This document shows, piece after piece, positions 9,610 through 19,257 of a DNA stretch of 64,000 nt. Position numbers and translations under genes: made by a program. The notes under the pieces were generated by a model that saw nothing but the letters and a program-made list of their open reading frames with translations, searched no databases and was not told the DNA's origin. Origin of the DNA: Thermasporomyces composti (lineage in GTDB: Bacteria > Actinomycetota > Actinomycetes > Propionibacteriales > Actinopolymorphaceae); contig NZ_QTUC01000001.1 in the NCBI RefSeq assembly GCF_003386795.1, positions 1,674,001 through 1,738,000 on the forward strand, written 5' to 3'. Each line of letters opens with the position of its first letter. The first letter of the stretch is position 1.

Positions 9610-10464
9610 GTGGAGTCCCTGCTTGTGGTGATCAAGGACGACGCCGACGGCTCGGACGAGCAGAGAGTGCGGGCCGCCATCGACGCCCTCAGAGCCCAGG
9701 CCGACGTGCAGGTGGCTCGGCTGGCGATGCCGGGCGACCTTGACGGAGCCCTGCACCGACGCGGCGGCCGCACGGTCGTCGTGATCGGTGACGACGACCA
9801 CCTGCACACCGTCGTGTCAGCGCTCCACCGTCGCAACGAGCTCGACGAGACCCTGGTAGCCCTCCTCCCCGACGGCTCCAGCAAGGACTTCGCGACCGGC
9901 GTGGGGATCCCGCCGGACCCGGTGGAGGCGGCCCACGCGCTGCTCCACGGCACCGAACGGCGGTTCGACCTCCTCATCGACTGTCGTGGCTCGGTGGCGG
10001 TCAACGCCGTGCAGCTGGAGCGACGTCGAGCGCGGACTGGAGACGACCTGGAGACCGCCCAGGCAGGGCGACGAAGCCTGCTCCCGGACCTGGCGCGGCC
10101 CTTGCACGTGCGCGTGCAGGCCGACGACCACGTCCTCGTCGACTTCGACCGGCCGGTGCTCCAGGTCACCGTCGCCAACGTCCTGCCGCCTCGCCGTTCG
10201 GCGTCCCCGCCGGCGGCCGACCCCGCCGACGGTTACGCCGACGTGCTCGTCTGCTTCGCACCCAGCCTGCTCGTCCGTGCCCGCCGCCTCCTGGGCCGCG
10301 AGACCGACGCCCACGACCGGCCCGTGAAGGTGCGCGCCCGCCGTGTCAGCGTCGCGGGCCAGCGCTTCTCGATGCGCACCGACGGCGTGGCGAGCGGCTC
10401 GGAGCGGCGGTGCACGTGGCAGGTGGCGCCGGGCAGACTCCGGATGCTCGTCCCGAAGAGCTGA
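9610..10464 (+). CDS. Diacylglycerol-kinase-like lipid kinase, degenerate motifs
   Basis: 284 residues with the layout of DAGK/YegS lipid kinases, which phosphorylate diacylglycerol-like lipids at the membrane: nucleotide domain at 1-125, then a beta-sandwich domain. The family's GGDGT loop is replaced by GDDDH (residues 60-64), and the PxGTxND loop reads PDGSSKD (87-93), so the usual Asn is Lys. Catalysis may be altered or lost. I chose GTG 9610 because the upstream in-frame sequence is not conserved-looking. Divergent from purA. Confidence 0.72.
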   Translation: MESLLVVIKDDADGSDEQRVRAAIDALRAQADVQVARLAMPGDLDGALHRRGGRTVVVIGDDDHLHTVVSALHRRNELDETLVALLPDGSSKDFATGVGIPPDPVEAAHALLHGTERRFDLLIDCRGSVAVNAVQLERRRARTGDDLETAQAGRRSLLPDLARPLHVRVQADDHVLVDFDRPVLQVTVANVLPPRRSASPPAADPADGYADVLVCFAPSLLVRARRLLGRETDAHDRPVKVRARRVSVAGQRFSMRTDGVASGSERRCTWQVAPGRLRMLVPKS

Positions 10465-10585
10465 TTTCCGCCCGAGCCGGCACGGGCCCACGCCGGCTGG
10501 CTCATGCCGGGTGGGCTCGTGCCGGTGGGCTTCGACCCAGCGGGACTCTCGCCGAGTCTTCGCCGTGCGCGGCCGTCGAACCGGA

Positions 10586-11005
10586 TCAGCCGACGCCGAG
10601 CTCGCGAGCCGCGGTCTGGCTCGATTCGGCGAGGAACGTCGCGCAACGCTGCGCCTCGTCCGCCTCTCCGATGGCCTCGGCCGCTCGAGCCAGCGCCGCG
10701 AGAGAGCGCAGGAAGCCACGGTTCGGCTCGTGCTCCCAGGGGATGGGGCCATGGCCCTTCCAGCCGTGGCGGCGGAGGGCGTCAAGTCCGCGGTGGTAGC
10801 CCACCCGCGCGTAGGCGTAGGCGTCGAGGTCACGTCCCTCAGCGAGAGCGCGTTCAGCCAGGATGGCCCAGGCGAGGGAGTACGCCGGGTGCGCTCGGGC
10901 CACGTCGGCCGCGTCCGCCCCGGCGTCCAGCGCCGCACGGGCCCGCTCGTCCTCGGGCAGAGTCGTCGGGGGTGGTTCGCCCAGCAGGTTCTGCCGAATG
11001 CTCAT
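10586..11005 (-). CDS. DUF3151 protein
   Basis: A 139-residue helical, soluble protein matching the actinobacterial DUF3151 family (N-terminus MSIRQNLLGEPPPT, middle HPAYSLAWAILAE, and RVGYHRGLDALRRHGWKG). The function is unknown. It often lies next to fructose-bisphosphate aldolase in actinobacteria, and fba is the next gene on this strand here, though 0.8 kb away. Start ATG 11005. Confidence 0.92.
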   Translation of the reverse strand: MSIRQNLLGEPPPTTLPEDERARAALDAGADAADVARAHPAYSLAWAILAERALAEGRDLDAYAYARVGYHRGLDALRRHGWKGHGPIPWEHEPNRGFLRSLAALARAAEAIGEADEAQRCATFLAESSQTAARELGVG

Positions 11006-11830
11006 GTCGACATCCTGGCGCGTGACCGCTCGATCGATTCCGAACGACCGAGCCCCGGATTCACTGGCGCGTCGACCGCTGACTCACCTCGATGACCGGC
11101 TCACACGGAAAGCGACCGAACCGTCGCACTGCGATATCAAGGCCTCGTTGCGAATGCGCCGAGCATCCCTCGTCAAACATGGATTGCGGCAGCGCCCCTC
11201 ATAGGACTCGCGTCCGTCCGGAGCGCCGCCGCTGTTGATGAAGTTTCGTAGTGAGCTCGAAACGAGCGCAATACCGCAGCTCAGCATCGGTCATGACCGC
11301 ATGCGGACAGGCAGGTTTCGGTTGCAGTCGGTCGTTATCGGGCTGTTATGAATGGAGCCCCCCAAACGGGCATAGGACTGACAGGAATGCTCTTTCTCTC
11401 GCGGAAAGTACAAGCGTGGTGACAGGGCGTCTCTACGCTGTCTCGGTTTCTGGAAATGGCGACTTTCCTGTGAACTTCACCACTCACGTCCCGCGACACG
11501 GCGATTCGATGGCGCCTTGTGATCGACTAAAGCCGAATCGTGAGCATCAGGCATAGTCCCGCGTCGACCAGAGCTGACCGGATGCCGAGCAGATCGGATG
11601 CTGTGCAGATCGGATGCTGTGCAGATCGGATGCTGTGCAGATCGGATGCTGTGCAGATCGACCTCGCGACGAGCGGGCGCCGGGTCGCTCAGCGGCCGGG
11701 CTGATCGGCTGACGGGCGCCGAACAGGTGACGGGGTGCACCAGGAGCGCTCCCGGTACACCCCGTCGTCGCCGATTCGCTTGCTCAGCGCTCGAGGAGAC
11801 GCTGGAGGAGAAACGTCACGTCGGAGCTCG
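11006..11830. other. Gene-free stretch, partly lower in GC
   Basis: No open frame here looks like a real protein. The part from about 11100 to 11560 is visibly lower in G+C than the rest of the window. A 16-bp tandem repeat follows at 11575-11660. The stretch separates DUF3151 from fba, which are usually close together, so it may be an insertion or the scar of a lost gene. I see no ends, integrase or transposase. Confidence 0.6.
11575..11660. repeat. 16-bp tandem repeat, about five copies
   Basis: Unit agatcggatgctgtgc. Exact copies begin at 11591, 11607, 11623 and 11639, and a partial copy ends at 11660. A diverged copy (ending gatgccgagc) precedes them at 11575-11590. It lies in gene-free DNA upstream of the fba 3' end. 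Confidence 0.95.
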
Positions 11831-12856
<1,026 letters not shown>

Positions 12857-13029
12857 GGGACGCTCCTCGAATGGCTCGTAGGTCCTCGCGTGTCCTCAGT
12901 ATCTCGGACGAGCCGCCGACGACGGTTTCCGGGCCGGAGCGATGGGGGCAGGGCCGCGCGACGACGACATGACGGTTCTTTCCCCCTCGTCCCGTCGGCT
13001 CACCCCCAGACGGCCCTCGCCGCGGCGGC

Positions 13030-13797
13030 TCACCCCGTCGGCCGCCATGGGACCTTGCCCGCATCGCTCGCGCGGGCGAGGTTGACGTGCACCTGGTATC
13101 GGTCGCCGCGGTAGGCCGACCGGACGTGCTCGACCGGGCGGCCGTCCGCCGTCGACGTGCGCTCCAGCACGAGCAGTGGCGCGCCCACGGCGACTCCGAG
13201 CACCCGCGCGGTCTGCGCGTCAGCGATCTCCGAGCGCATGACCTGCGTGGCGGCGTCAATGACGATGCCATACGAGCGCGCCAGGATGCTGTAGAGAGAA
13301 CCGGAAAGATCGCGATCGAGCAGCCCGGGCGCCGACTCCGCGTCGTACCACCCGCTCTCCAGCGCCATCGGCACGCCGTCGGCGATCCGCAACCGCTCGA
13401 TCCGGTACGCCGACTGTGTGGCGGTGAGGCCGAGCGCCTGCCGGACCGGCTCGGGCGGCACCGCCTCCACCGATCGCAGCACCACGGTCGAGGGCTCCAG
13501 ACCGCGGCGACGCATGTCCTCGGTGAACGACGTCAGCTCCAGCATGGAGTCGACCCGAGGTGGCGCGACGAACGTGCCCTTGCCTCGGACTCGGTAGAGC
13601 CGGCCCTCGCCGACCAGCTTCCCGATGGCTTCCCGGACCGTCATCCGGGACACGTTGTAGCGGGCCATCAGCTCGCGCTCCGACGGGATGGGCGCGTCCG
13701 GTCGGAGCTCCTTCGTCACGAGCGTCTCCAGGATGCGCCGGAGCTGGACGTGCTTGGGAACCGGTCCATCGGTGACCAGGTCACGTCGTTCACCCAC
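13030..13797 (-). CDS. GntR/HutC-family regulator (UTRA domain)
   Basis: 255 residues: a winged helix at about 12-78 (PIPSERELMARYNVSRMTV, then the wing RVRGKGTFV) and a UTRA ligand domain at about 98-240. UTRA regulators of this type sense phosphorylated sugars. The start is GTG 13797 because GAGGAGGAGG lies 3-5 nt before it; longer readings lack this. The gene is divergent from a SIS-domain sugar-phosphate enzyme, the likely target, which suggests amino-sugar control like DasR/NagR. Ligand and operator are not visible. Confidence 0.9.
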   Translation of the reverse strand: MGERRDLVTDGPVPKHVQLRRILETLVTKELRPDAPIPSERELMARYNVSRMTVREAIGKLVGEGRLYRVRGKGTFVAPPRVDSMLELTSFTEDMRRRGLEPSTVVLRSVEAVPPEPVRQALGLTATQSAYRIERLRIADGVPMALESGWYDAESAPGLLDRDLSGSLYSILARSYGIVIDAATQVMRSEIADAQTARVLGVAVGAPLLVLERTSTADGRPVEHVRSAYRGDRYQVHVNLARASDAGKVPWRPTG

Positions 13798-14061
13798 GGC
13801 CCTCCTCCTCGTCGTCACCCGCTCGATGCACGTCATCACCCATCGCGCCCGGACCGCGAGCGAGGTCATCCCCCGATCCACCACGTCACGGCCGCCGGCT
13901 AAGGTCCCGAAGGGAGTCCTGACCACGCGGGTCCGCGGCATCGTGTCACGCGTGTGCCGGCTGACCGAGCTCGTCGAACGCGATCACGACACACCGTGAC
14001 GCCCCGTCACCGGTGTCCGCCGACCCCTGTGCCCACGACGACGACCTTGGGAGCTCGCCCC

Positions 14062-15102
14062 ATGATGACCCAGATGGCCCGTGAGATCGCCGAGCAACCC
14101 GAGGCGGTCGCGCGGACCTTGGACCAGCTACGGCCGCTTCGCCCCGAGCTGGCCCGCCTCGCGCACGGAACCCGGCACGTCCTCTTCGTCGCCCGCGGTT
14201 CCTCCGACAACGCCTGCGTCTACGGGCGCTACCTGCTCGAGACGCACGCTCACCGGATGGCCGCGCTCGCCGCTCCCAGCGTGGCCACTCACTACCGCGC
14301 CGCCGTGGATCTCAGCGACACCTTGGTCATCTGCGTGTCGCAGTCCGGCGAGACCCGGGAGATCGTCGAGACCTTGGAGTGGGCCACCGCGCAGGGAGCG
14401 CGCACGGTCGCCGTGACCAACGACGGCACCAGCTCGCTCGCCCGGGCGGCCGACCTCACCCTCGTCACCCACGCCGGCCGCGAGCTCGCCGTCCCCGCCA
14501 CCAAGACCTACACGACCCAGCTGGCCGCCATGGCGATCCTCGCCACCTCGGTCGCGCCCGATCCCCACGCCCTCGACGCGGACTTGGCTCGGGTCCCTGC
14601 GGAGATGGCCCAGTTGATCGAGCGGCGTGATGGCGTGGACGAGGCGGTCGAGGCCTTGGCCGCCACCACCGAGACGCTGGTCACCGGCCGGGGACTGCTG
14701 CTGGGCACCTCGCTGGAGATCGCGCTCAAACTGGAGGAGACCTGCCTGCGGCCGGTTCGCGGGCTGTCGTACGCCGACCTGCGACACGGGCCCATCGCGG
14801 TCGTGGACGCTGACATGGCCGCCGTGGTCGTGGCCCCGCAGGACGGGCCTGTGCTCGGCGGCCTCACCGAGGTGGCGGTGAGTCTGCGCGAACGTGGCAC
14901 TCGCACGATCGGAATCGGTGGTGACGATGCCTTCGCCCGGGCGTGCGCGGTTCGGATGCCTGGGCCGAACCTCCCCGAGCCAGTGGCCCCGCTCGCGGCA
15001 GTCGTCCCCGGCCAGCTCATGGTCGAGGCGCTCGCCCGTCGCTTGGGCTTGAACCCGGACTCGCCACGCGGGTTGTCCAAGGTCACCCAGACCGACGGCT
15101 GA
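14062..15102 (+). CDS. SIS-domain sugar-phosphate isomerase/deaminase
   Basis: 346 residues with two SIS domains (about 30-165 and 195-330), like the isomerase half of GlmS without the glutaminase domain, or NagB-II/AgaS deaminases. Sugar-phosphate loops are VARGSSDNACVYG and VSQSGETREI in the first domain and LLLGTSLEIALKLEE in the second; PATKTYT follows the first. It probably interconverts glucosamine-6-phosphate and fructose-6-phosphate or a related aldose/ketose pair. Divergent from the GntR regulator. Confidence 0.85.
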   Translation: MMTQMAREIAEQPEAVARTLDQLRPLRPELARLAHGTRHVLFVARGSSDNACVYGRYLLETHAHRMAALAAPSVATHYRAAVDLSDTLVICVSQSGETREIVETLEWATAQGARTVAVTNDGTSSLARAADLTLVTHAGRELAVPATKTYTTQLAAMAILATSVAPDPHALDADLARVPAEMAQLIERRDGVDEAVEALAATTETLVTGRGLLLGTSLEIALKLEETCLRPVRGLSYADLRHGPIAVVDADMAAVVVAPQDGPVLGGLTEVAVSLRERGTRTIGIGGDDAFARACAVRMPGPNLPEPVAPLAAVVPGQLMVEALARRLGLNPDSPRGLSKVTQTDG

Positions 15103-15213
15103 CACCGGCGCGCCTGGTCGACAGACGACGGTTCGCCGATACGGGCCACGTCGATCACTCGGGCGACGGTTATTCACGCGACACCGTCGCGCTCCGGCGC
15201 TATGGTGACGCCC

Positions 15214-15285
15214 ATGGTCGCCGGCTCGTTCGCCGCTTGCTTCTTCATCCGTCCGCGGTCAGACCGCCGCACCGACTCCCGGTGA
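15214..15285 (+). CDS. Leader peptide of the erm gene (23 codons)
   Basis: A short frame ATG 15214 to TGA 15283-15285, reading M-V-A-G-S-F-A-A-C-F-F-I-R-P-R and eight more residues. Two points support a sensor role. The R-P-R at codons 13-15 fits the Arg/Lys-x-Arg/Lys pattern known to stall ribosomes with bound macrolides. The RPR codons also abut the 5' arm of a perfect hairpin. TATGGT at 15201-15206 could be a -10 box, making this leaderless. A 23S rRNA methyltransferase follows. The translation of this frame is an inference. Confidence 0.6.
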   Translation: MVAGSFAACFFIRPRSDRRTDSR

Positions 15286-15297
15286 CGGTCTGACCGC
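15255..15297 (+). promoter_or_regulatory. Attenuator-type hairpin before erm
   Basis: A perfect 12-bp inverted repeat: gcggtcagaccg at 15255-15266 and cggtctgaccgc at 15286-15297, 19-nt loop. The first arm is inside the leader peptide frame and the second starts right after its stop, so a ribosome paused at codons 13-15 would cover the first arm. A second small hairpin (ggcctt at 15316, aaggcc at 15328) follows. Confidence 0.7.
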
Positions 15298-15466
15298 CGT
15301 CCAGGTTTTCTGTCCGGCCTTTCCTCCAAGGCCCGCTCTCGGCACTTCGCCCTAGGCCGCATCTCGCGGCGCTCGCTGGTCGGCTGACGCCCAGACGACC
15401 CTCCCGGGATGTCGGTGAGGCGTGTCCACGTCCCCACGTCCGCACGTCTCCCCTTCCGAGGTCGTC

Positions 15467-16342
15467 ATGCCCGCGCCCCGACAACGGGCTCGGCGCGGTG
15501 GTCCCGACCGCATCGGTCGTCCCGACCCGGGCCACCGTCGTCCGCGCCGTCCCCCTTCTCCGAACCACTCCGGCATTCACGTGCTCCGCTCCGCGTCCGT
15601 GATCGAGGCCGTCGTCCGCTCCGCCGACGTGGGCGCGGACGCGCTGGTGCTCGATCTCGGTGCCGGCCCGGGCACGCTCACGGCTCCCCTCGCCCGCACA
15701 GGTGGCCGGGTCGTGGCTATCGAGCGCGATCCGGCCTTCGTCCGCCGCCTGCGCCGCCGGTTCGCGGCGGACGACAACGTCCGGGTGGTCGAGGGAGACC
15801 TGCGAGTGGTGCCGTTCCCGCGACGCCCCTTCCAGGTCGTCGCCTCCATTCCCTTCTCCCTGTCGACGCTGCTGCTGAGCCGCTTGCTCGATCCCGTCGA
15901 GACGCCGCTGCACGCGGCCGATCTCGTGGTCGAATGGGGCTTCGCCAGGCGCGTCAGCGCGCCTCGTCCCCGACATCCTCGTGTGGCGTGGTGGGGTGCC
16001 CGCTTCGACATCCGCATCGCTCGACGCGTTCCCGCAGACGCGTTCGTACCGGCGCCCTCCGTCGACGCCGCCCACCTGGTGATCCGACGACGCCCTGGGA
16101 TGGCGTCTCCGCGGGCACAACGGGTTCTCCGTCGGCTGCTCCTCGCCGGCTATCGCGACCCGCACCAGCGCCTGCGTGGCCTGCTCACGATGGTGGTGCC
16201 GAGGACACGCGTGAGGACGGTGACGAGTGCCGCCGGGCTGACACCGTCGACGCCAGCCGGCACGCTGACGGTCGCCGATTGGGCGCTGCTCGCGGAGCTC
16301 CTCGCGATCTCCTCCATCTCGTTACCCGTGGTGTTCGGATGA
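15467..16342 (+). CDS. Erm-type 23S rRNA adenine N6-methyltransferase
   Basis: 291 residues of the KsgA/Erm family, which methylates A2058 of 23S rRNA and protects against macrolides, lincosamides and streptogramin B. SAM motif I is LDLGAGPGT (62-70) with acidic E86 at the end of strand 2. Motif IV reads SIPF (127-130), where the family normally has NIPF/NIPY. The N-terminal 35 residues are Arg/Pro-rich. ATG 15467 has GAGG five nt upstream; GTG 15422 is an alternative. The leader peptide upstream suggests drug induction. Confidence 0.85.
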   Translation: MPAPRQRARRGGPDRIGRPDPGHRRPRRPPSPNHSGIHVLRSASVIEAVVRSADVGADALVLDLGAGPGTLTAPLARTGGRVVAIERDPAFVRRLRRRFAADDNVRVVEGDLRVVPFPRRPFQVVASIPFSLSTLLLSRLLDPVETPLHAADLVVEWGFARRVSAPRPRHPRVAWWGARFDIRIARRVPADAFVPAPSVDAAHLVIRRRPGMASPRAQRVLRRLLLAGYRDPHQRLRGLLTMVVPRTRVRTVTSAAGLTPSTPAGTLTVADWALLAELLAISSISLPVVFG

Positions 16343-16904
16343 CTACCGACGCGATATGCTCGTCCGCGTTGCCGCGGGGATTCCCCGGTGTTGGACCACG
16401 TTGACCAGCCATGGTCGATGGTCGGCGGGCCGCTCTCCGGGATCCCACGGTCACTGGAGGGGAGTGACCGGCGATCGCGGAGCACCGCGGCCGGCACCCC
16501 CTGCCGGTCGGATCACACACGGGCGATATCCACCGGCCACGTGGGTGGTGTGAGTGGACTCAACGGCGATCCGCTCGCACCGCCCACGTTCACAGGTCGC
16601 CACGATGACGGGTCGCCACGTTGATGGGCGCCCACGTTGACAGGCCACGTTGACGGGCGGCCACATTGAGAGGACGAGCGGTGGCCACGGTGATCGCCGA
16701 CCTCGGCCGGCACACAAGCCCCTGGCGATCGCTGGTCCTTGACGCCGACGACCGCCGACCCATGGACGGCCCAGCGCACCATCAACCCGCGCGCCGCAGA
16801 CCCGAAAGCCACCCTCCGAAGGTCCTGCACAAAACCGACGCCCACCGCTCCGCCGGCCGGAGACGGATGATGCACGTACGAGCCGGGTCGAGGAAGGAGT
16901 CAGG
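16343..16904 (+). other. Gene-free spacer between erm and the HAD gene
   Basis: About 560 bp in which I see no credible gene. It holds the six-copy 16-bp repeat at 16584-16674. The final part must carry the promoter of the HAD-family gene; no clear -35/-10 pair was picked out. Confidence 0.6.
16584..16674. repeat. 16-bp imperfect tandem repeat, six copies
   Basis: Consensus ccacgttgacgggcgc. Copies start at 16584, 16600, 16616, 16632, 16645 and 16661; the fourth is shortened to 13 nt. Copies differ by 1-4 bases. It lies in the erm-HAD spacer on no recognisable gene. Confidence 0.9.
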
Positions 16905-17684
16905 ATGGCTGGGCGACGACCGATCGAGAGCATCCTCGTCGACATGGACGGCGTGCTCGTGCACGAGGGCGTCCCGGTGCCCGGCGCGGCGGACTTCGTA
17001 CGGCGGCTGCGGGAATCCGGCAAGAAGTTCCAGATCCTCACCAACAACTCGATCTACACCCCGCGCGACCTGTGCGCTCGGCTGCACGCCGCCGGACTCG
17101 ACGTGCCCGAGGAGGCGGTGTGGACCTCCGCCCTCGCCACCGCCCAGTTCCTGACCGACCAGGCGCCGGGCGGCTCCGCGTTCGTCCTCGGCGAGGCCGG
17201 GTTGACGACGGCATTGCACGAGGCGGGATACGTGCTCACCGACCAACAACCCGACTACGTGGTGCTCGGCGAGACCCGAACCTACAGCTTCTCGGCGATC
17301 ACGACCGCCATCCGCATCCTCGGCACCGGAGCGCGCTTCGTCGCCACGAATCCCGACACCGTGGGCCCCTCCCCGGAAGGACCGCTGCCCGCCTGCGGCG
17401 CCATCGCCGCGCTCATCACGACCGCGACCGGGAAGGAGCCGTACTTCGTCGGCAAGCCCAACCCGCTCATGATGCGCAGCGCCCTCAACCGCATCGCGGC
17501 TCACTCCGAGACGACGATGATCATCGGTGACCGCATGGACACCGACATCCGCTCCGGGATCGAGGCCGGCCTGCGGACCGCGCTCGTCCTAAGCGGGGTC
17601 ACCACCCGCGCCGACGTCGACCGCTACCCCTACAAGCCCTCCCTGGTGGTGGACTCGGTCGCCGACCTGATCGACGAACTGTAG
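16905..17684 (+). CDS. HAD-IIA family phosphatase (NagD-like)
   Basis: A 259-residue cytosolic phosphatase of subfamily IIA. Motif I DMDGVLVHE gives nucleophile D13 and D15; motif II is LTNNS; Lys in FVGKPNP is motif III; GDRMDTDI holds the motif IV acidic pair. Relatives act on p-nitrophenyl phosphate, nucleotides or sugar phosphates; the substrate is unknown. ATG 16905 has AAGGAG about 8 nt upstream. It converges on the SpoU methyltransferase with a 36-bp gap. Confidence 0.92.
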   Translation: MAGRRPIESILVDMDGVLVHEGVPVPGAADFVRRLRESGKKFQILTNNSIYTPRDLCARLHAAGLDVPEEAVWTSALATAQFLTDQAPGGSAFVLGEAGLTTALHEAGYVLTDQQPDYVVLGETRTYSFSAITTAIRILGTGARFVATNPDTVGPSPEGPLPACGAIAALITTATGKEPYFVGKPNPLMMRSALNRIAAHSETTMIIGDRMDTDIRSGIEAGLRTALVLSGVTTRADVDRYPYKPSLVVDSVADLIDEL

Positions 17685-17720
17685 AGCGGGACGCGTCGTG
17701 CCGTTCCTCGTGTCGTTGAC

Positions 17721-18446
17721 TCAGGGCTTCTGGTCGAACCGGTGTCGGCGGATCCACGCATGCATGGCGATCGCCGCGGCGGCGCCCGCGTTGATCGACC
17801 GGGTCGAGCCGTACTGGGCGATCGAGAGGACGACGTCGCAGGCCTGCCGTGCGGCGTCGGACAGCCCCGGTCCCTCCTGACCGAACAAGAGGACACACGC
17901 CGCTGGCAGGTCGTAGGTCTCCAGTGGGACCGCACCGGGCAGGTTGTCGACGCCGAGCAAGGGCAGGCCCTGGTCGCGCGCCCACCCGGCGAACGCCTCG
18001 ATGTCCGGGTGGTACCGGACATGCTGGTAGCGGTCGGTCACCATCGCTCCGCGGCGGTTCCACCGCCGGCGCCCCACGATGTGGACCTCGCGGGCGAGGA
18101 ACGCGTTCGCGGTGCGGACGACGGAGCCGATGTTCAGGTCGTGCTGCCAGTTCTCGATCGCGACGTGGAAGTCGTGCCGACGGGTGTCGAGGTCGGCGAC
18201 GATCGCCTCCCGACGCCAGTAGCGATAGCGATCGACGACGTTGCGACGGTCACCCTGGGCGAGCAGTACCGGGTCGTACCGCGGGTCATCCGGCCACGGC
18301 CCCTCCCACGGACCGACCCCCACCTGCGGGGCCCCCGCCTCGGAGGCTCTCACGTCGAAGACACCGTCGCTGCCGTCATCCGCGACGGTGTCGTGGAGAT
18401 CCTGGTCACCGGGTGTGGTGTCGTCAGCGCTGCTCACGGCACCCAT
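17721..18446 (-). CDS. SpoU/TrmH-family RNA 2'-O-methyltransferase
   Basis: 241 residues: an acidic N-terminal extension (1-80) and a SPOUT domain. The three SPOUT motifs are NIGSVVRTANAFLA, LLFGQEGPGLS and SIAQYGSTRSINAGAAAAI, which form the trefoil-knot SAM pocket. It should methylate a ribose 2'-OH in tRNA or rRNA; which site cannot be told. ATG 18446. Divergent from DedA with about 50 bp between starts, so their promoters overlap. Confidence 0.9.
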   Translation of the reverse strand: MGAVSSADDTTPGDQDLHDTVADDGSDGVFDVRASEAGAPQVGVGPWEGPWPDDPRYDPVLLAQGDRRNVVDRYRYWRREAIVADLDTRRHDFHVAIENWQHDLNIGSVVRTANAFLAREVHIVGRRRWNRRGAMVTDRYQHVRYHPDIEAFAGWARDQGLPLLGVDNLPGAVPLETYDLPAACVLLFGQEGPGLSDAARQACDVVLSIAQYGSTRSINAGAAAAIAMHAWIRRHRFDQKP

Positions 18447-18499
18447 TCTTCGCGCCCGATACGTCGGCGACGCGGGCCAGGGGTGGGTACGCTCACCGG

Positions 18500-19210
18500 G
18501 TGTTCACGACGCCACCTGGGACCACGTCGATCGTCGCGCTCGGACCGGATTGGCTGGATCCGCAGAAGATCCTCGACGCCCTCGGCCCGTACGCGTTGGT
18601 CGGCGTCCTCGTCATCGTGTTCGTCGAGTGCGGGCTGCTCCTGGGCTTCTTCCTGCCCGGGGACTCGCTGCTGTTCACAGCCGGTCTGCTCATCGCGACC
18701 GGCTTCATCGACACACCGCTGTGGCTGGCCTGCCTACTCATCGTGATCTCGGCGTGCACGGGCAACCTCGTCGGCTACGGGATCGGCTACCGGGCCGGCC
18801 CGGCGATCTTCAACCGCGAGAACTCCCGCCTGTTCAAGCGCGAGTACGTCGACAAGACGCACGAGTTCTTCGAACGCTTCGGCGCACGGGCGATCGTGCT
18901 CGCCCGTTTCGTCCCGATCGTCCGCACCTTCATCACCGTCATGGCGGGCGTCGGTCGCATGGACGTCCGCCGGTACGCGATCTACACGACCCTCGGGGGC
19001 GTGATGTGGGGCGCCGGTGTCACGGTGTGCGGCTACTTCCTCGGGCAGATCGCGTTCTTCCGCCAGAACATCGAAGCGATCCTGGTCGCGATCGTGCTCG
19101 TCTCCGTCATCCCGATCGGCGTCGAACTCCTCCGCACCCGGCTCCAGCTGCGCAAGGAGCGGGCCAGGACAGCGAGCCCGACCACGGCGTCGGTCCACGA
19201 CCGACGCTGA
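18500..19210 (+). CDS. DedA-family membrane protein
   Basis: 236 residues with four to five membrane helices and the DedA/VTT core: FVECGLLLGFFLPGDSLLF, then the amphipathic FERFGARAIVLARFVPIVR segment with the conserved Arg and Pro, and GGVMWGAG. DedA proteins work as lipid scramblases or transporters of polyprenyl phosphate or phospholipid. GTG 18500 gives the usual short N-terminus. Converges on LemA with a 48-bp gap. Confidence 0.93.
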   Translation: MFTTPPGTTSIVALGPDWLDPQKILDALGPYALVGVLVIVFVECGLLLGFFLPGDSLLFTAGLLIATGFIDTPLWLACLLIVISACTGNLVGYGIGYRAGPAIFNRENSRLFKREYVDKTHEFFERFGARAIVLARFVPIVRTFITVMAGVGRMDVRRYAIYTTLGGVMWGAGVTVCGYFLGQIAFFRQNIEAILVAIVLVSVIPIGVELLRTRLQLRKERARTASPTTASVHDRR

Positions 19211-19257
19211 CGCGTGTACCACCCCGGGCGGGACCACGACGTCGCACGACCGCGAGG

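Noticed and set aside
11251-11556. Open frame of 101 codons in the low-GC stretch
   Set aside because: No family pattern, no ribosome site, and codon use unlike the neighbours; probably chance.
11575-11660. Possible CRISPR array
   Set aside because: Units are directly abutting with no spacers and there are no cas genes.
11477-11740. Frame reading through the 16-bp repeat (D-L-H-S-I-R-S repeats)
   Set aside because: The peptide repeat only mirrors the DNA repeat; 16-bp units shift frame, so conserved coding is unlikely.
13798-14061. DasR-type operator between the GntR and SIS genes
   Set aside because: I could not find a palindrome close to the known DasR site.
15409-16404. Long frame overlapping the Erm gene in another frame
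   Set aside because: Arg/Pro/Ser-rich shadow sequence; the Erm frame carries the SAM motifs.
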